64,000 nt of DNA from an uncultured Eubacteriales bacterium (GCA_900315315.1 OMYT01000031.1:1-64000); one strand, 5' to 3'. Counted from the stretch's first letter, positions 7,537-16,860 are shown. Notes: generated by a model not told the origin, from the letters alone. Numbers and translations: made by a program.

Positions 7537-8360
7537 GCTTCCACTCCGATACGGGTACAGGGCACCCGTCCCTCCTTCAGGTCGCTCAGGCGGTGACGGG
7601 CATGGCCGATAATCACCGTCGTACCGCCCCGCACGCAGCCCAGCGCGTATTCCAGTTTGGTCCGTGCACCGTTCGCGCCGGCGCGGCTTGCGCCGACGCA
7701 TGCTTCCTGCAGCATTCGTACCTTCTTCTCGACCTCTTCGTAGGTCTTTCCGATCACGTCGCGTACCAGGGTCTCCGGATTGTTTCGGTCCTGATAAATT
7801 CCCTCCGTGGAGGTCATCAGTACCAGTGTCTTCGCCTTCACCAGTCCGGCAATCACCGCTGCGGTTTCATCGTTGTCCACGCATTCGTGAACCTCTCCGC
7901 CTTTCTCTCTTCGCGCTGCCAGTTCCATCTTCCGGTTCTCCTCATCGGAAACCGGATCGTTGTAGTTCACAATCGGGATCGTCTTCTGCCGCGCGGCCCG
8001 GATCAGCAGCTGCCGGATATGCTCGCTTTTTTCCGGATCATTGAAGTGGGTATGCTCGACCAGAATCTGCCGGATGCCATACTCCGGCGGTACAAACTGC
8101 CGGTAATTCTGCATCAGAATGGACTGCCCCTGGGAAGCGTAATCCGCCTTATCCTGCTCCGGGTCGCCGCTCAGTTCACAGCCCGTCCGCTTAATGTAAT
8201 CCAGCCGGCCGATCTCCGTCGCGCCGCTTGTAACCCAGATCATTCCGGGCTTCAGCTCCGCGCCGATCCGGGAAAAGATGTTGTAATCGATATCCCGGTC
8301 TTCCTGCCGGATCAGCGCCATACTGCCGATCTTGCCCACCAGTTCAAACTGATACTCCAT
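7533..8360 (-). CDS. Amino-acid-kinase family protein (glutamate 5-kinase-like)
   Basis: Member of the amino acid kinase fold (ProB, PyrH, ArgB). Seen: an N-terminal VGKIGS phosphate-binding region, VTSGATEIG (compare SSGA in ProB), VNYNDPVSDEE and VDNDETAAVIAGL matching the NEND / FGDND blocks, and LMTSTEGIYQD. It lacks the C-terminal PUA domain and the GTGGM motif of standard ProB, so glutamate as substrate is uncertain and no proA is adjacent. 275 residues from ATG 8360, which follows a GGAG site; an ATG at 8384 would only add eight charged residues. Overlaps the hydrolase gene by four bases and abuts aroK: one translationally coupled operon. Confidence 0.75.
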   Translation of the reverse strand: MEYQFELVGKIGSMALIRQEDRDIDYNIFSRIGAELKPGMIWVTSGATEIGRLDYIKRTGCELSGDPEQDKADYASQGQSILMQNYRQFVPPEYGIRQILVEHTHFNDPEKSEHIRQLLIRAARQKTIPIVNYNDPVSDEENRKMELAARREKGGEVHECVDNDETAAVIAGLVKAKTLVLMTSTEGIYQDRNNPETLVRDVIGKTYEEVEKKVRMLQEACVGASRAGANGARTKLEYALGCVRGGTTVIIGHARHRLSDLKEGRVPCTRIGVEA

Positions 8361-8384
8361 TGTTCTTCTCCGTTCCGTTTTCAT

Positions 8385-8891
8385 TCACAGTCTTTCCCGG
8401 ACCAGCCGGGTCAGGATATACACCGCCATATGGTATCCTTTGTCATTCTTCAGGGTAATATCCGCCAGCGCGCGGTACACGGAGATCCTTTCATGATATA
8501 CCCGTTCAACCTCTGCCAGTCCGCCGTCCCGCAGTGTCGGCCGACGGTCCAGCTTGATATCGGTCAGGATATCCTCCAGCGGCCGGTCAATCAGCACGAT
8601 CGTCCCCCAGGTCCGCATGATGTGCCGGTTCACCGGGTTCATCACGGTTCCGCCGCCGGTGGAGATAATCATCGGCTTTGCCCGGGTCAGCATTGCAAGC
8701 ACATTTGTTTCCGCCCGCCGAAAAGCATCTTCGCCGTATTTTTCAAAAAAGTCGTTCACGGTCCCGCCTGCGCTCTGGGCCACGACCGCATCGGTATCCG
8801 CGAAGGGAACGCCTGTTTCTTTCGCGGTGCGCTTGCCCAGGCTGCTCTTGCCGCAGCCCTGCATGCCGATCAGAAACAGATGTTTCTCCAT
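8385..8891 (-). CDS. aroK: Shikimate kinase
   Basis: Phosphorylates shikimate at O3 with ATP in aromatic amino acid synthesis. The 168-residue protein has Walker A GMQGCGKSS, the shikimate-binding DTD (ADTDAVV), the GGG motif (STGGGTVMNP) and a lid with RPTLRD. No other aro gene is nearby; instead it leads an operon with an amino-acid kinase and a serine hydrolase. Its promoter overlaps the end of the histidine kinase gene upstream. Confidence 0.9.
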   Translation of the reverse strand: MEKHLFLIGMQGCGKSSLGKRTAKETGVPFADTDAVVAQSAGGTVNDFFEKYGEDAFRRAETNVLAMLTRAKPMIISTGGGTVMNPVNRHIMRTWGTIVLIDRPLEDILTDIKLDRRPTLRDGGLAEVERVYHERISVYRALADITLKNDKGYHMAVYILTRLVRERL

Positions 8892-8942
8892 TTTCGTGGT
8901 CTCCTTTCCCGCCGTTGTTCCCTGCTTATCTCTTTACCTTTG

Positions 8943-8970
8943 ATAATACATTAATATTTTCATTCGTCAA
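8943..8970 (-). promoter_or_regulatory. Promoter of the aroK operon
   Basis: Minus strand -35 TTGACG (8965-8970, overlapping the histidine kinase stop codon), 16-base spacer, -10 TATTAT (8943-8948). Confidence 0.65.
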
Positions 8971-10399
8971 GTGCCCTCTCCAGCGTAAACCGGAAAGCCG
9001 CCCCGCTTTCTGTTTCCAGCAGCCGGATGCTTTGCCCGTGCATCTCCATGATCCGTTTGCTGATGCTCAATCCGAGTCCCGTACCCTTCCCGGCAGTATG
9101 TGCGCGGTCAGCCGTAAAGAACCGGTCAAAAACCTTGTCCCTGTCCTCCGGGGGCACGCCGGCGCCGCTGTCTCTCACGGTAATCTCCGCAATCTTGTCC
9201 TTTGTCACAGACTCCAGCTGAATACTGCCGCCCTCCGGCGTAAACTTGATCGCGTTGTCCAGCAGGTTGATCACCACCTGCTCAATCCGATCGCTGTCCG
9301 CCTTCACCATGCATGTATCCTCTTCAAACTCGCAGCCGACCTCGATCTTTTTCCTGTCCAGGTCGTTCAGTCGGCGGATCACTGCCCGTCGCAGCATCTC
9401 GTTGATATCAAACTCTGTCAGATTCAGCTGCACATCATCCCGTTCCAGCCGGCTCAGCGCCAGCAGGTCATCGATCAGCCCGCTCAGGCGTTTGCTTTCG
9501 TCCGCCACCAGTCTCAGATATTTCGGCTGATCCTCCGGCGGAATCACGCCGTCTGCCATTCCCTCCGCAAAGCCGCGGATGCTAGTGATGGGGCTGCGCA
9601 GTTCATGGCTCACGTTCGCCACAAATTCTCTCCGGCTTTCCTCCACGCCCTGCAGTTTTTTTGTCATCGTGTTGAAAGCGCTGCTCACTTCCCGCAGTTC
9701 CTTGTCCCCGGCCTTTTCGTCCACCTGTACGGAAAAATCGCCTTCCGCAATTCGTCCGGCCGCTGTTCCGAGCTGCTTCAGCGGTCTCAGTCTCGACCGC
9801 ACAAAAAGGAACACCACCACGCCGCTCAGCACCAGCACAATCGATGCCAGAAGAACAATCTGCCAGAAAATTTTGCTCAGTCCGGATTCAATCCGTACCG
9901 CCTTGGTCCGGATCAGGACTGCGCCTGCCACCACGTCGCCCCGCCACCAGGGCGCGCCGACCGTAAAGGTGGGATCCGTCCCGTCCTCCGAGTTCAGCAT
10001 GATCCCGATCCCTGCCATGACCTGCTGCATCGCTTCATAGAGCTCGTCAGCATCCAGGCTGTTCATGAACTCCGGATCATTGCTCAATGTCTTGATGTTG
10101 GTCATGCCGTATCCGGCCCGGTCAACCACTGCGATATAGGCGCCGTATTCCGCGTTCACCCTGTCCGCGATGTGGTTGATTTGCTTCCAGATCTTCCTGT
10201 CTGTTTCACTGGTGGAATCCATCAGGGTTTCCCCGCTCAGGCTTTCAGCCAGATCCGCGATATTGTACGCTTCCGTACCCAGATAGCTCAGCCGCATGTC
10301 GATCTGCTGATTGCGAAGCGTGAACCACCAGACTGCGGACAGTCCGACCGTCGTCACCAGGATAACTGCCAGTACCACCGCCATAATCCGTGCAAACAC
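8960..10399 (-). CDS. Sensor histidine kinase (HAMP, HisKA, HATPase)
   Basis: Membrane sensor partner of the response regulator encoded directly upstream. Layout of the 479 residues: TM helix 5-26, extracytoplasmic sensor about 27-170, second TM about 175-200, HAMP about 200-255, HisKA with VSHELRSPITS (phospho-His), then ATP-binding N box NLLDNAIKFTP, G1 DSGAGVPPED, F box and G2 GKGTGLGLSI. The loop between TMs looks like a PhoR/ResE-type unannotated sensor; the signal is unknown. The GTG start at 10399 follows GGCGGTGAAG and lies 17 bases after the regulator stop codon, so the two are co-transcribed. Confidence 0.92.
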   Translation of the reverse strand: MFARIMAVVLAVILVTTVGLSAVWWFTLRNQQIDMRLSYLGTEAYNIADLAESLSGETLMDSTSETDRKIWKQINHIADRVNAEYGAYIAVVDRAGYGMTNIKTLSNDPEFMNSLDADELYEAMQQVMAGIGIMLNSEDGTDPTFTVGAPWWRGDVVAGAVLIRTKAVRIESGLSKIFWQIVLLASIVLVLSGVVVFLFVRSRLRPLKQLGTAAGRIAEGDFSVQVDEKAGDKELREVSSAFNTMTKKLQGVEESRREFVANVSHELRSPITSIRGFAEGMADGVIPPEDQPKYLRLVADESKRLSGLIDDLLALSRLERDDVQLNLTEFDINEMLRRAVIRRLNDLDRKKIEVGCEFEEDTCMVKADSDRIEQVVINLLDNAIKFTPEGGSIQLESVTKDKIAEITVRDSGAGVPPEDRDKVFDRFFTADRAHTAGKGTGLGLSISKRIMEMHGQSIRLLETESGAAFRFTLERALDE

Positions 10400-10416
10400 G
10401 CTTCTTCACCGCCTTT

Positions 10417-11109
10417 TTAATTCGTAGAAAACTTATATCCTACCCCACGAACTGTATATAGCGACCACCCGTACTTTTCGCTGTCCGACAGCTTCTCCCG
10501 CAGCCGCTTGATATGCACGTCCACCGTCCGGCTGTCCCCGAAAAAATCGAATCCCCACACCTGGCTCAACAGTTGTTCCCGCGTGAACACCTGGTTCGGA
10601 TGGGAAGCCAAGAAATAAAGTACCTCCAGTTCCTTCGGTGGCATCTCCAGCTTCTTCCCTTCATAGTGCACATCATACTGCGCCATGCTGATCGTCAGTC
10701 CCGGAAAACTCAGGTCGCTCTGCGCTTCCTCCTCGTTGCCCTTTGCCCTGCGCAGTACAGCCTTCACCCGTGCCGTCATTTCCTTTCCGTCAAAGGGCTT
10801 CACAATATAATCGTCTGCCCCCAGTTCAAGGCCTAGCACTTTGTCAAAAGTTTCCCCCTTGGCAGTCACCATAATCACCGGAATATTCCCGCTCTTCCGG
10901 ACCACCTTGAGCACCTCATATCCATCCATGCCCGGCAGCATCACATCCAGCAGAATCAGGTCCGGCGGCAGCCGCTTAAATTCTTCTACCGCAGCCTTTC
11001 CGTCTGCCGCGGTTCTGACCTCCCAGCCCTCTTTTTCCAGATACAGCTGTTCCAGCCGGCTGATGTTCGGATCGTCGTCCACCACCAGAATATTCGGTTT
11101 GTCCTTCAT
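10417..11109 (-). CDS. OmpR/PhoB-family response regulator
   Basis: 230 residues: receiver domain with the acidic pair VDDDP, phospho-acceptor Asp in LLDVMLPG, Thr in MVTAKG and Lys in DYIVKPF; then a winged-helix DNA-binding domain ending VDVHIKRLREKL and TVRGVGYKF. Together with the downstream histidine kinase it forms a complete two-component system. Target genes cannot be read from the window. It follows mutS2 on the same strand with a 29-base gap. Confidence 0.94.
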   Translation of the reverse strand: MKDKPNILVVDDDPNISRLEQLYLEKEGWEVRTAADGKAAVEEFKRLPPDLILLDVMLPGMDGYEVLKVVRKSGNIPVIMVTAKGETFDKVLGLELGADDYIVKPFDGKEMTARVKAVLRRAKGNEEEAQSDLSFPGLTISMAQYDVHYEGKKLEMPPKELEVLYFLASHPNQVFTREQLLSQVWGFDFFGDSRTVDVHIKRLREKLSDSEKYGWSLYTVRGVGYKFSTN

Positions 11110-11138
11110 AAACCAGTACCTCCTCCAATGCCATCGCC

Positions 11139-13493
11139 TTATTTCAGCTGAACCACTGTAACCCCGTCCTCACCTTCACCGTACACTCCGCGGCGGAAGC
11201 TCTTCACATGCCGGTTCTTTCGCAGATCCTGCTGGATCCCGGCCCGCAGCGTTCCGGTACCTTTTCCGTGGATCACATATACTTCGTTCAGCCCGGCCAG
11301 CACTGCTTCGTCCAGGTATCTGCTTACGACGTCCAGTGCCTCGTCCAGGTTCATCCCGCGCACGTCGCACTCGGAAGATACCGTACGGCTTAGCATTCCT
11401 GTCTTCGCCTTCACAGTGGTCTTTTCCTTCTCCGGCGCTGCTTTCAGCATCCGAAGCTGCCCCAGCTGCGCCGTAAATTTCATCGCCCCGGTCTGCAGCC
11501 GCACCTCGCCTTTTTCATTCGGTGCTTCCAGCACGACGCCTTCTGTCCCGAGGGTCAGGATTTTTACCCGGTCTCCCGGTTTCACGGTTTCCGGCGCCTC
11601 GCCGCTCTCTTCGTTCTCCGTCCGCAGGCCCTCGCTCATCTCATCGATGTCCTGATCCAACCGCTTTCTCAGATCGTTTACCCCGGTGTTCCCCGCGGCT
11701 GCGTTCTTCTTCATCTTTTTCAGTTCGGAGATTACGCTTTCGCTTTCCTGCCTTGCCTGTTCCAGAATCCGCTTTGCATCCTCCCGGGCTTTTCGCAGGC
11801 TCTGCTCGCGCTTCTGTTCCATCTCCCGCCGCAGCTGTTCCGCCTCGTTCCGCAGGCGGATGGTCTCCTTGCTTGCTTTCTGGGCCAGTTCCCGTTCTTT
11901 CTCGGCCACCTGCCGGTGGTATTCCGCATTGGCAATCACGTCCTCAAATCGGATCGCGTTGCCGCTCAGCAGTTTCTTTGCCGCTTCGATCAGGTTTTCC
12001 GGCAGGCCCAGGCGCCGGCTGATTTCAAAGGCGTTGCTCTTGCCGGGCACGCCGATGGACAGCCGGTAGGTCGGCCGCAGCGTTTCCACGTCAAATTCCA
12101 CCGAAGCGTTCTCCACGCCCTTCGTGGTCAGCGCAAAGGCTTTCAGCTCGCTGTAATGCGTCGTTGCCATCGTCCGCACGCCGATATGCAACAGCCGCGT
12201 CAGAATGCTCTGCGCCAGCGCCGCGCCTTCCGTCGGATCCGTCCCGGCGCCAAGCTCGTCAAACAGCACCAGATCCCGCGGCGTAACCTCATGCATAATC
12301 TCCACGATGTTGGTCATGTGTCCCGAAAACGTGGACAGGCTCTGCTCTATACTCTGCTCATCCCCGATATCCGCAAACACCTGCCCGAAAACCGCGATCT
12401 CCGTCCCCAAATCCGCAGGAACCTGCAATCCGGCCTGGGCCATCAGGGTAAACAGTCCGACCGTTTTCAGGGTCACTGTCTTGCCGCCGGTGTTCGGCCC
12501 GGTAATCACCAGGGTCGTAAACTCTTCCCCCAGCCAGATGCTGGAAGGCACCACCTTCTCCGGCGAAATCAGCGGATGCCGTCCCCGGATAATATTCAGA
12601 TACCCCCGATCGTTGATCTTCGGGCTTACACATACCAGCCGCCGGCTCAGCAATCCCTTGGCAAAGATGAAATCAAGCTCCGACAGCAGTTCCACCGTGT
12701 CCGCCATCTGCGAAGCATAGGGGGCTGCTTCTGCGCTCAGCGCCGCCAGAATCCTCGCGATCTCCTGCTGTTCCTTCAGTTCCCACTGTTTCAGTTCGTT
12801 TCCCATCTCCACCGCGGCCATCGGCTCGATGAACAGCGTCGCGCCGGAAGAACTCTGGTCATGAACCAGTCCGGGCACGCTGCTGCGGTATTCCGCGCGC
12901 ACCGGCAGCACATACCGGTTGTTTCGCACCGTGATGATTGTATCCTGCAGCGCTTTCTGAAGCTCCGCCGAGCGGATCATCTGGTTCAGTTTCTCCCGGA
13001 TCCGCTCCTGCGCACCCCGCAGATGCCGCCGGATGTTCATCAGCTCGCTGCTGGCCCGGTCCGCGATCTCATCTTCGGAAATAATTGCATCCGTGATGTC
13101 CTTCTCAATGTTTCGGGCTGTGAACAGCCCCTCCGCCCTGCCCCGCAGGATCGGGGTATTCTCCCGGTCCGTAACCAGCGCATCCCGCGCCGCCCGGCTC
13201 GCCCGCAGCAATCCTGCAATGCTCAGCAGCATGCCGGCGCTCAGGCTTCCGCCCTTTTCGCAGATTGCCAGTGCCGGCCGGATATCCGGAAACTCTGTCA
13301 TCGGATGTCCGCCGGTATACTGCAGAATCACTGCCGCCTCTTCGGTCTCTTCCTGCGCAGCCCGCACGGAAGGCAGATCGCAGAAAGGTTCCAGTGCCAG
13401 GCATCTTTCCTTTCCCGCCGCCGTCAATGCGCCTTCCGCCAGCATCTCACGGATCCTGGTAAACTCCAGCACCCGTATAGTCCGTTCCTTCAT
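11139..13493 (-). CDS. mutS2: Endonuclease MutS2
   Basis: 784-residue MutS paralogue that lacks mismatch recognition domains and acts in recombination control and, in Bacillus, rescue of collided ribosomes. Core/lever domains occupy about 1-320, Walker A is GPNTGGKTVTLKT, Walker B VLFDELGAGTDPTEGAALA, a long charged coiled coil spans about 510-640, and the C-terminal Smr nuclease domain has DVRGMNLDEAL and YVIHGKGTGTLR. Start ATG follows GTGGAG at the end of the U32 gene, three bases after its stop. Full family length. Confidence 0.95.
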   Translation of the reverse strand: MKERTIRVLEFTRIREMLAEGALTAAGKERCLALEPFCDLPSVRAAQEETEEAAVILQYTGGHPMTEFPDIRPALAICEKGGSLSAGMLLSIAGLLRASRAARDALVTDRENTPILRGRAEGLFTARNIEKDITDAIISEDEIADRASSELMNIRRHLRGAQERIREKLNQMIRSAELQKALQDTIITVRNNRYVLPVRAEYRSSVPGLVHDQSSSGATLFIEPMAAVEMGNELKQWELKEQQEIARILAALSAEAAPYASQMADTVELLSELDFIFAKGLLSRRLVCVSPKINDRGYLNIIRGRHPLISPEKVVPSSIWLGEEFTTLVITGPNTGGKTVTLKTVGLFTLMAQAGLQVPADLGTEIAVFGQVFADIGDEQSIEQSLSTFSGHMTNIVEIMHEVTPRDLVLFDELGAGTDPTEGAALAQSILTRLLHIGVRTMATTHYSELKAFALTTKGVENASVEFDVETLRPTYRLSIGVPGKSNAFEISRRLGLPENLIEAAKKLLSGNAIRFEDVIANAEYHRQVAEKERELAQKASKETIRLRNEAEQLRREMEQKREQSLRKAREDAKRILEQARQESESVISELKKMKKNAAAGNTGVNDLRKRLDQDIDEMSEGLRTENEESGEAPETVKPGDRVKILTLGTEGVVLEAPNEKGEVRLQTGAMKFTAQLGQLRMLKAAPEKEKTTVKAKTGMLSRTVSSECDVRGMNLDEALDVVSRYLDEAVLAGLNEVYVIHGKGTGTLRAGIQQDLRKNRHVKSFRRGVYGEGEDGVTVVQLK

Positions 13494-13496
13494 ATA

Positions 13497-15815
13497 TTAC
13501 TCCACCGCCCGTTTCCAGTGCCCGCTTGTTGTCTTTCCCCTGCTCTTTCTGCCTTCTTTAAACGCCTTCAGGACCTCTTCCGTTTCTTCCGGATTTTCCG
13601 TGGTAAAAACCAGTCCTGAATTCCGGATTCTGAATTCCGAATTCATGTTGTCCGTCGGCAGCATGTTCATCAGCTGTACCAGACATCCTTCCGGCAGTCG
13701 CTGCCGCAGCAGCGGAAAACGGTATCCCCGCCGGTCCTCCAGCACCTGCCCGGTCAATGCGTCCGCCGTGCCCTCGTCGCACATCCGGCATTCCCTGTGG
13801 CCCTTTTGCAGTCCCAGTGCCGTCCGCGCCGGGCAGTGGTGCAGCAGCATCAGCCTTGTCCGTCCGTACACTGTGACCACCACCGGCGGGTCCCCCGCCA
13901 GCAGCTTCCTCAGTTCCTGCCCCGTCAGTTCGGGGGACGCCGTAACAAACGCACATCCTTCGTCAAACAGCATCGCTGCCGCCTGCCGGTTCATCACCGG
14001 AATCCCGCTTCCGGCGCCGTACGGCACCGGCCAGTCCAGCCCAAGCTGTCCCACTGTGCCCAGCATAACGCCGCCCACCTGGTTCCTGTGTTCGCAGACA
14101 AACCGGTGCAGCCTCTGCAGCGTCTCTTCCTCGCAGACGTCCGGTAGCCGCAGCCAGTCTCCTTCCCTCATTTCCGCGGCTATTTTTTCCAATGCTTCCT
14201 CCCGGTAATCCTCCGGGTACCATACGATGCGATATTCTTCCCGCCTGACTGCTTCTGCCTGCTCCCGCGTGCGAACAACAGCTGTCGAAGGGATGCAACC
14301 CGCCGGCAGGTTCGTTTCCGGCATTTTCCCTTCGCCCGCGGTATCCGGTGCGAAGGCGCGGATTCTCTTTTCCGCCAGTTCTTCCAAAGCCTGCCGACGG
14401 ATTGCGTTCACCTGGGACACCGGTATAAATGCTCCTCGTGTCTCAGCCTTTGTCTCGCGCGGAACAAAAACCGTTTCCCCCGTCTTTTCCAGATTCCGGA
14501 TCAGCTCGCTCTCCTCTGCCGCCCGGGTCCGCGCTTCCGCAACCGTTTCTCCGGTCAGCGTGACCCTGTTCTCCCCGTCTGTCGCCGTCAGCGTCAGCGG
14601 TTCCCCTGCCATTGCCCGCAGTGTCAGATCAACCGGCACCGTCCGTCCTTTCATTGCATTCGCCGTCTGCATCTGCTCCGCGTCTGTCAGCCGGGCAACC
14701 TCATCTCCGGCCTCTGCCCGTGTCTCAGGCCGCAGCCGAAGGATTGCGGTTCCGCCGGCCTCCGTGTCGGGCCCGGCATAAATCATGTCAGCCTGTCCGC
14801 GTTTTCCGCGGATTTCAAGTCCGTCTCCGTTTTTCAGTTTCCGTTCCAGTTTCACCCGCGCCAGTTTCCCGTCCGCGCTGACAATCATGCCGATCCGGAT
14901 CCCCATGTGGTTCACTGTCTCCGGGCAGATCACGCCCGCGTCCTCACAGCCCAGCGCATATCCGTCCATAAACCCGCCGCGGTTGAAAATCTGCAGCAAT
15001 CCTTCTTTTTCCTTGCTGTCGGCGGGCCTGAATTTCCCCGCTTCCAGCGCGTCGATCCCTTTCCGGTAACTGGCCGCCACAACTGCCACATATTCCGGCC
15101 GTTTCAGCCGGCCTTCCAGCTTGATCGAATCCGCCCCGGCATCCTGCAGCAGCGGCAGCTCGTCCCGCAGGCACACGTCCCGTGGACTGAGCCAGGCCCC
15201 TTTCCGTCCTCGATAGCTGTATTCCATCCGGCAGGGCTGGGCACACCTGCCCCGGTTGCCGCTCCGCTCGCCCGCCATACTGGAAAACAGGCATAGACCG
15301 CTGACCGCGACGCACTGGGCTCCGTGAGCAAAGACTTCGATCTCCGAACCCGCGTCCCGGCATTTGCGGATTTCCTCCAGTGAGCATTCTCTCGCCAGCA
15401 CCACTCGCCGTATTCCCTGCTTCACGCACCAGGCAACGCCTGTACGGTTGTGGATTGCCATCTGCGTACTTGCGTGTACTGTCAACCCGGGAAAGGCGTT
15501 CCGGGCAATCCGCAGCACGCCGAGATCCTGAATCAGTACCGCGTCCGCCTGCAGGTCTCTCAGCAGGCGAAGCACTTCTGTCACCTTGTCCAGCTCGCCG
15601 TCCTTGACCAGCGTGTTCACCGTCACATGCACCCGCATATGCCGCAGATGGGCATACCGGATCGCCTCCTCCAGTTCCCGGCGGTCAAAGTTTCCGGCGC
15701 CGGCGCGGGCACTGAAAGCGGAATAGCCCAAATAGACTGCGTCTGCCCCGGCCGCGTCCGCCCGTTCCAATGCTGCCCGGTTTCCCGCCGGCGCCAGATT
15801 CTCCATTTTTCCCAT
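13497..15815 (-). CDS. Peptidase U32 family protein (RlhA-type)
   Basis: Large U32 protein (772 residues). The N-terminal TIM-barrel-like part begins ENLAPAGNRAALERADAAGADAVYLG and includes the U32 signature around EVFAHGAQCVAVSGLCLFS with clustered Cys (CRGRCAQPCRM type) that in RlhA/UbiU-like relatives binds an iron-sulfur cluster. The C-terminal half resembles the DUF3656 collagenase-like region. E. coli RlhA hydroxylates 23S rRNA C2501; that role is inference here. ATG 15815 follows AAAAGGA; ATG 15806 is an alternative. The open frame upstream crosses a repeat element and is not part of the gene. Confidence 0.85.
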   Translation of the reverse strand: MGKMENLAPAGNRAALERADAAGADAVYLGYSAFSARAGAGNFDRRELEEAIRYAHLRHMRVHVTVNTLVKDGELDKVTEVLRLLRDLQADAVLIQDLGVLRIARNAFPGLTVHASTQMAIHNRTGVAWCVKQGIRRVVLARECSLEEIRKCRDAGSEIEVFAHGAQCVAVSGLCLFSSMAGERSGNRGRCAQPCRMEYSYRGRKGAWLSPRDVCLRDELPLLQDAGADSIKLEGRLKRPEYVAVVAASYRKGIDALEAGKFRPADSKEKEGLLQIFNRGGFMDGYALGCEDAGVICPETVNHMGIRIGMIVSADGKLARVKLERKLKNGDGLEIRGKRGQADMIYAGPDTEAGGTAILRLRPETRAEAGDEVARLTDAEQMQTANAMKGRTVPVDLTLRAMAGEPLTLTATDGENRVTLTGETVAEARTRAAEESELIRNLEKTGETVFVPRETKAETRGAFIPVSQVNAIRRQALEELAEKRIRAFAPDTAGEGKMPETNLPAGCIPSTAVVRTREQAEAVRREEYRIVWYPEDYREEALEKIAAEMREGDWLRLPDVCEEETLQRLHRFVCEHRNQVGGVMLGTVGQLGLDWPVPYGAGSGIPVMNRQAAAMLFDEGCAFVTASPELTGQELRKLLAGDPPVVVTVYGRTRLMLLHHCPARTALGLQKGHRECRMCDEGTADALTGQVLEDRRGYRFPLLRQRLPEGCLVQLMNMLPTDNMNSEFRIRNSGLVFTTENPEETEEVLKAFKEGRKSRGKTTSGHWKRAVE

Positions 15816-15843
15816 ACTTCCTTTTTCTTCAACAAAAATATTC

Positions 15844-16131
15844 TTACCGAAGGGGGGTTGGGGAGCGATCGGAAAGCCCCCCAAGTCTTCCCAGCTGCTC
15901 ATTCTGCCGCCGCAGAATCGTATTCTCATCCTGTGCCTTCAGCAGTTCTTCCGCCAGATTGAAGCACGTCAGCACCGCAGCCTGCCCCGAGGGCAGATTC
16001 GTCACCGCTGCTGTCTCGCTCAGTTTCCGGTCCACAAATGCTGCCACCCGCCGCACAAATTCCGGCGAATCGCTTGAAACCAGTGTATAATTCTTCCCTG
16101 CCACACTCACTGTGACTTTCTGCTTTTCCAT
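15844..16131 (-). CDS. zapA: Cell division protein ZapA (C-terminus provided by a repeat)
   Basis: Small FtsZ-associated protein promoting Z-ring bundling. The 95-residue product has the ZapA domain KVTVSVAGKNYTLVSSDSPE and a C-terminal coiled coil (LAEELLKAQDENTILRRQNEQ). ATG 16131 has AGGAG about ten bases upstream. The last 13 residues (GGLSDRSPTPLR and neighbours) and the stop codon are read from repeat copy R2, so the native tail has been replaced. The next gene downstream is the U32 protein. Confidence 0.85.
   Translation of the reverse strand: MEKQKVTVSVAGKNYTLVSSDSPEFVRRVAAFVDRKLSETAAVTNLPSGQAAVLTCFNLAEELLKAQDENTILRRQNEQLGRLGGLSDRSPTPLR
15847..15884 (+). repeat. Hairpin repeat copy R2, overlapping the zapA 3' end
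   Basis: CCGAAGG, then arm TTGGGGAGC, loop GATCGGAAA (15867-15875) and arm GCCCCCCAA with one mismatch. It encodes the zapA C-terminal codons on the opposite strand and precedes the U32 start. Confidence 0.8.
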
Positions 16132-16159
16132 CTCTGTGTATCTCCTCATCATTTAAAAA

Positions 16160-16186
16160 CGCGGAAAAGCCTCTGACCTTTCCGCG
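16160..16186 (-). terminator. Terminator of the cyclophilin gene
   Basis: Stem CGCGGAAA / TTTTCCGCG followed on the minus strand by a T-run; lies between the ppiase stop and zapA. Confidence 0.75.
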
Positions 16187-16201
16187 CTGAACGATCTTTT
16201 C

Positions 16202-16726
16202 TCAGATCTCCTCAAAAGGATAGACCTCGCCAAACGTATCCACCCGAACCGATTCCATCACCTGAGGTTCGTAAGGTTTGTCCGAGGCATCCCTCGGTGT
16301 CTTCACGATGTCATCTGCCACGTCCATTCCTTCCAGCACCTTGCCGAAGGCGGCATAATGCCCGTCAAGATGCGGACTGTCGCTGGTCATGATAAAGAAC
16401 TGGCTTCCTGCGCTGTCAGGTGACATGCTCCGGGCCATGCTCAGCACACCGTATGTATGCTTCAGCGGGTTCTGCACCCCGTTGGCTGCGAACTCGCCCT
16501 TGATGCAGTAACCTGGTCCGCCAATCCCGATTCCCTTGGGATCTCCGCCTTGAATCATGAAATTCGGGATCACCCTGTGAAATGTCAGTCCGTCATAAAA
16601 GCCTTTGTTGGCAAGCGCTGCAAAATTGCCGACAGACTGCGGGGCGTATTCCGGATACAACTCGCCCTTCATCTCTCGTCCGTCCTTCATCCTGATGGTA
16701 AACACCGGATTCTGTGCCATTGCCAT
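16202..16726 (-). CDS. Peptidyl-prolyl cis-trans isomerase, cyclophilin type
   Basis: Cytoplasmic single-domain cyclophilin (174 residues) that speeds proline isomerisation. Catalytic and cyclosporin-site motifs are visible: [27 protein letters not shown] and [26 protein letters not shown]. No signal peptide. Strong AGGAGG site lies before the ATG pair (16726 or 16720). It is transcribed divergently from the GNAT gene from its own promoter and closed by its own terminator, so it appears monocistronic. Confidence 0.93.
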   Translation of the reverse strand: MAMAQNPVFTIRMKDGREMKGELYPEYAPQSVGNFAALANKGFYDGLTFHRVIPNFMIQGGDPKGIGIGGPGYCIKGEFAANGVQNPLKHTYGVLSMARSMSPDSAGSQFFIMTSDSPHLDGHYAAFGKVLEGMDVADDIVKTPRDASDKPYEPQVMESVRVDTFGEVYPFEEI

Positions 16727-16768
16727 TCAACCTCCTTATAAGGTGTAAAGCCTTATCTTAACTTTAGT

Positions 16769-16797
16769 ATTTTATCAGCATTTCCCTGTCATGGCAA
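16769..16797 (-). promoter_or_regulatory. Cyclophilin gene promoter
   Basis: Minus strand -35 TTGCCA (16792-16797), 17-base spacer, -10 TAAAAT (16769-16774). A small inverted repeat ATAAGG/CCTTAT (16738-16756) lies in the leader between promoter and ribosome site. Confidence 0.65.
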
Positions 16798-16802
16798 GCG
16801 TT

Positions 16803-16831
16803 TTGACAACCCTTCGTAAACCGACTATAAT
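16803..16831 (+). promoter_or_regulatory. Perfect consensus promoter of the GNAT gene
   Basis: -35 TTGACA (16803-16808), 17-base spacer, -10 TATAAT (16826-16831), starting only a few bases from the divergent cyclophilin promoter. Confidence 0.85.
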
Positions 16832-16860
16832 AAGTAGATTCTCTGAAAGGAGCTGCCGAA

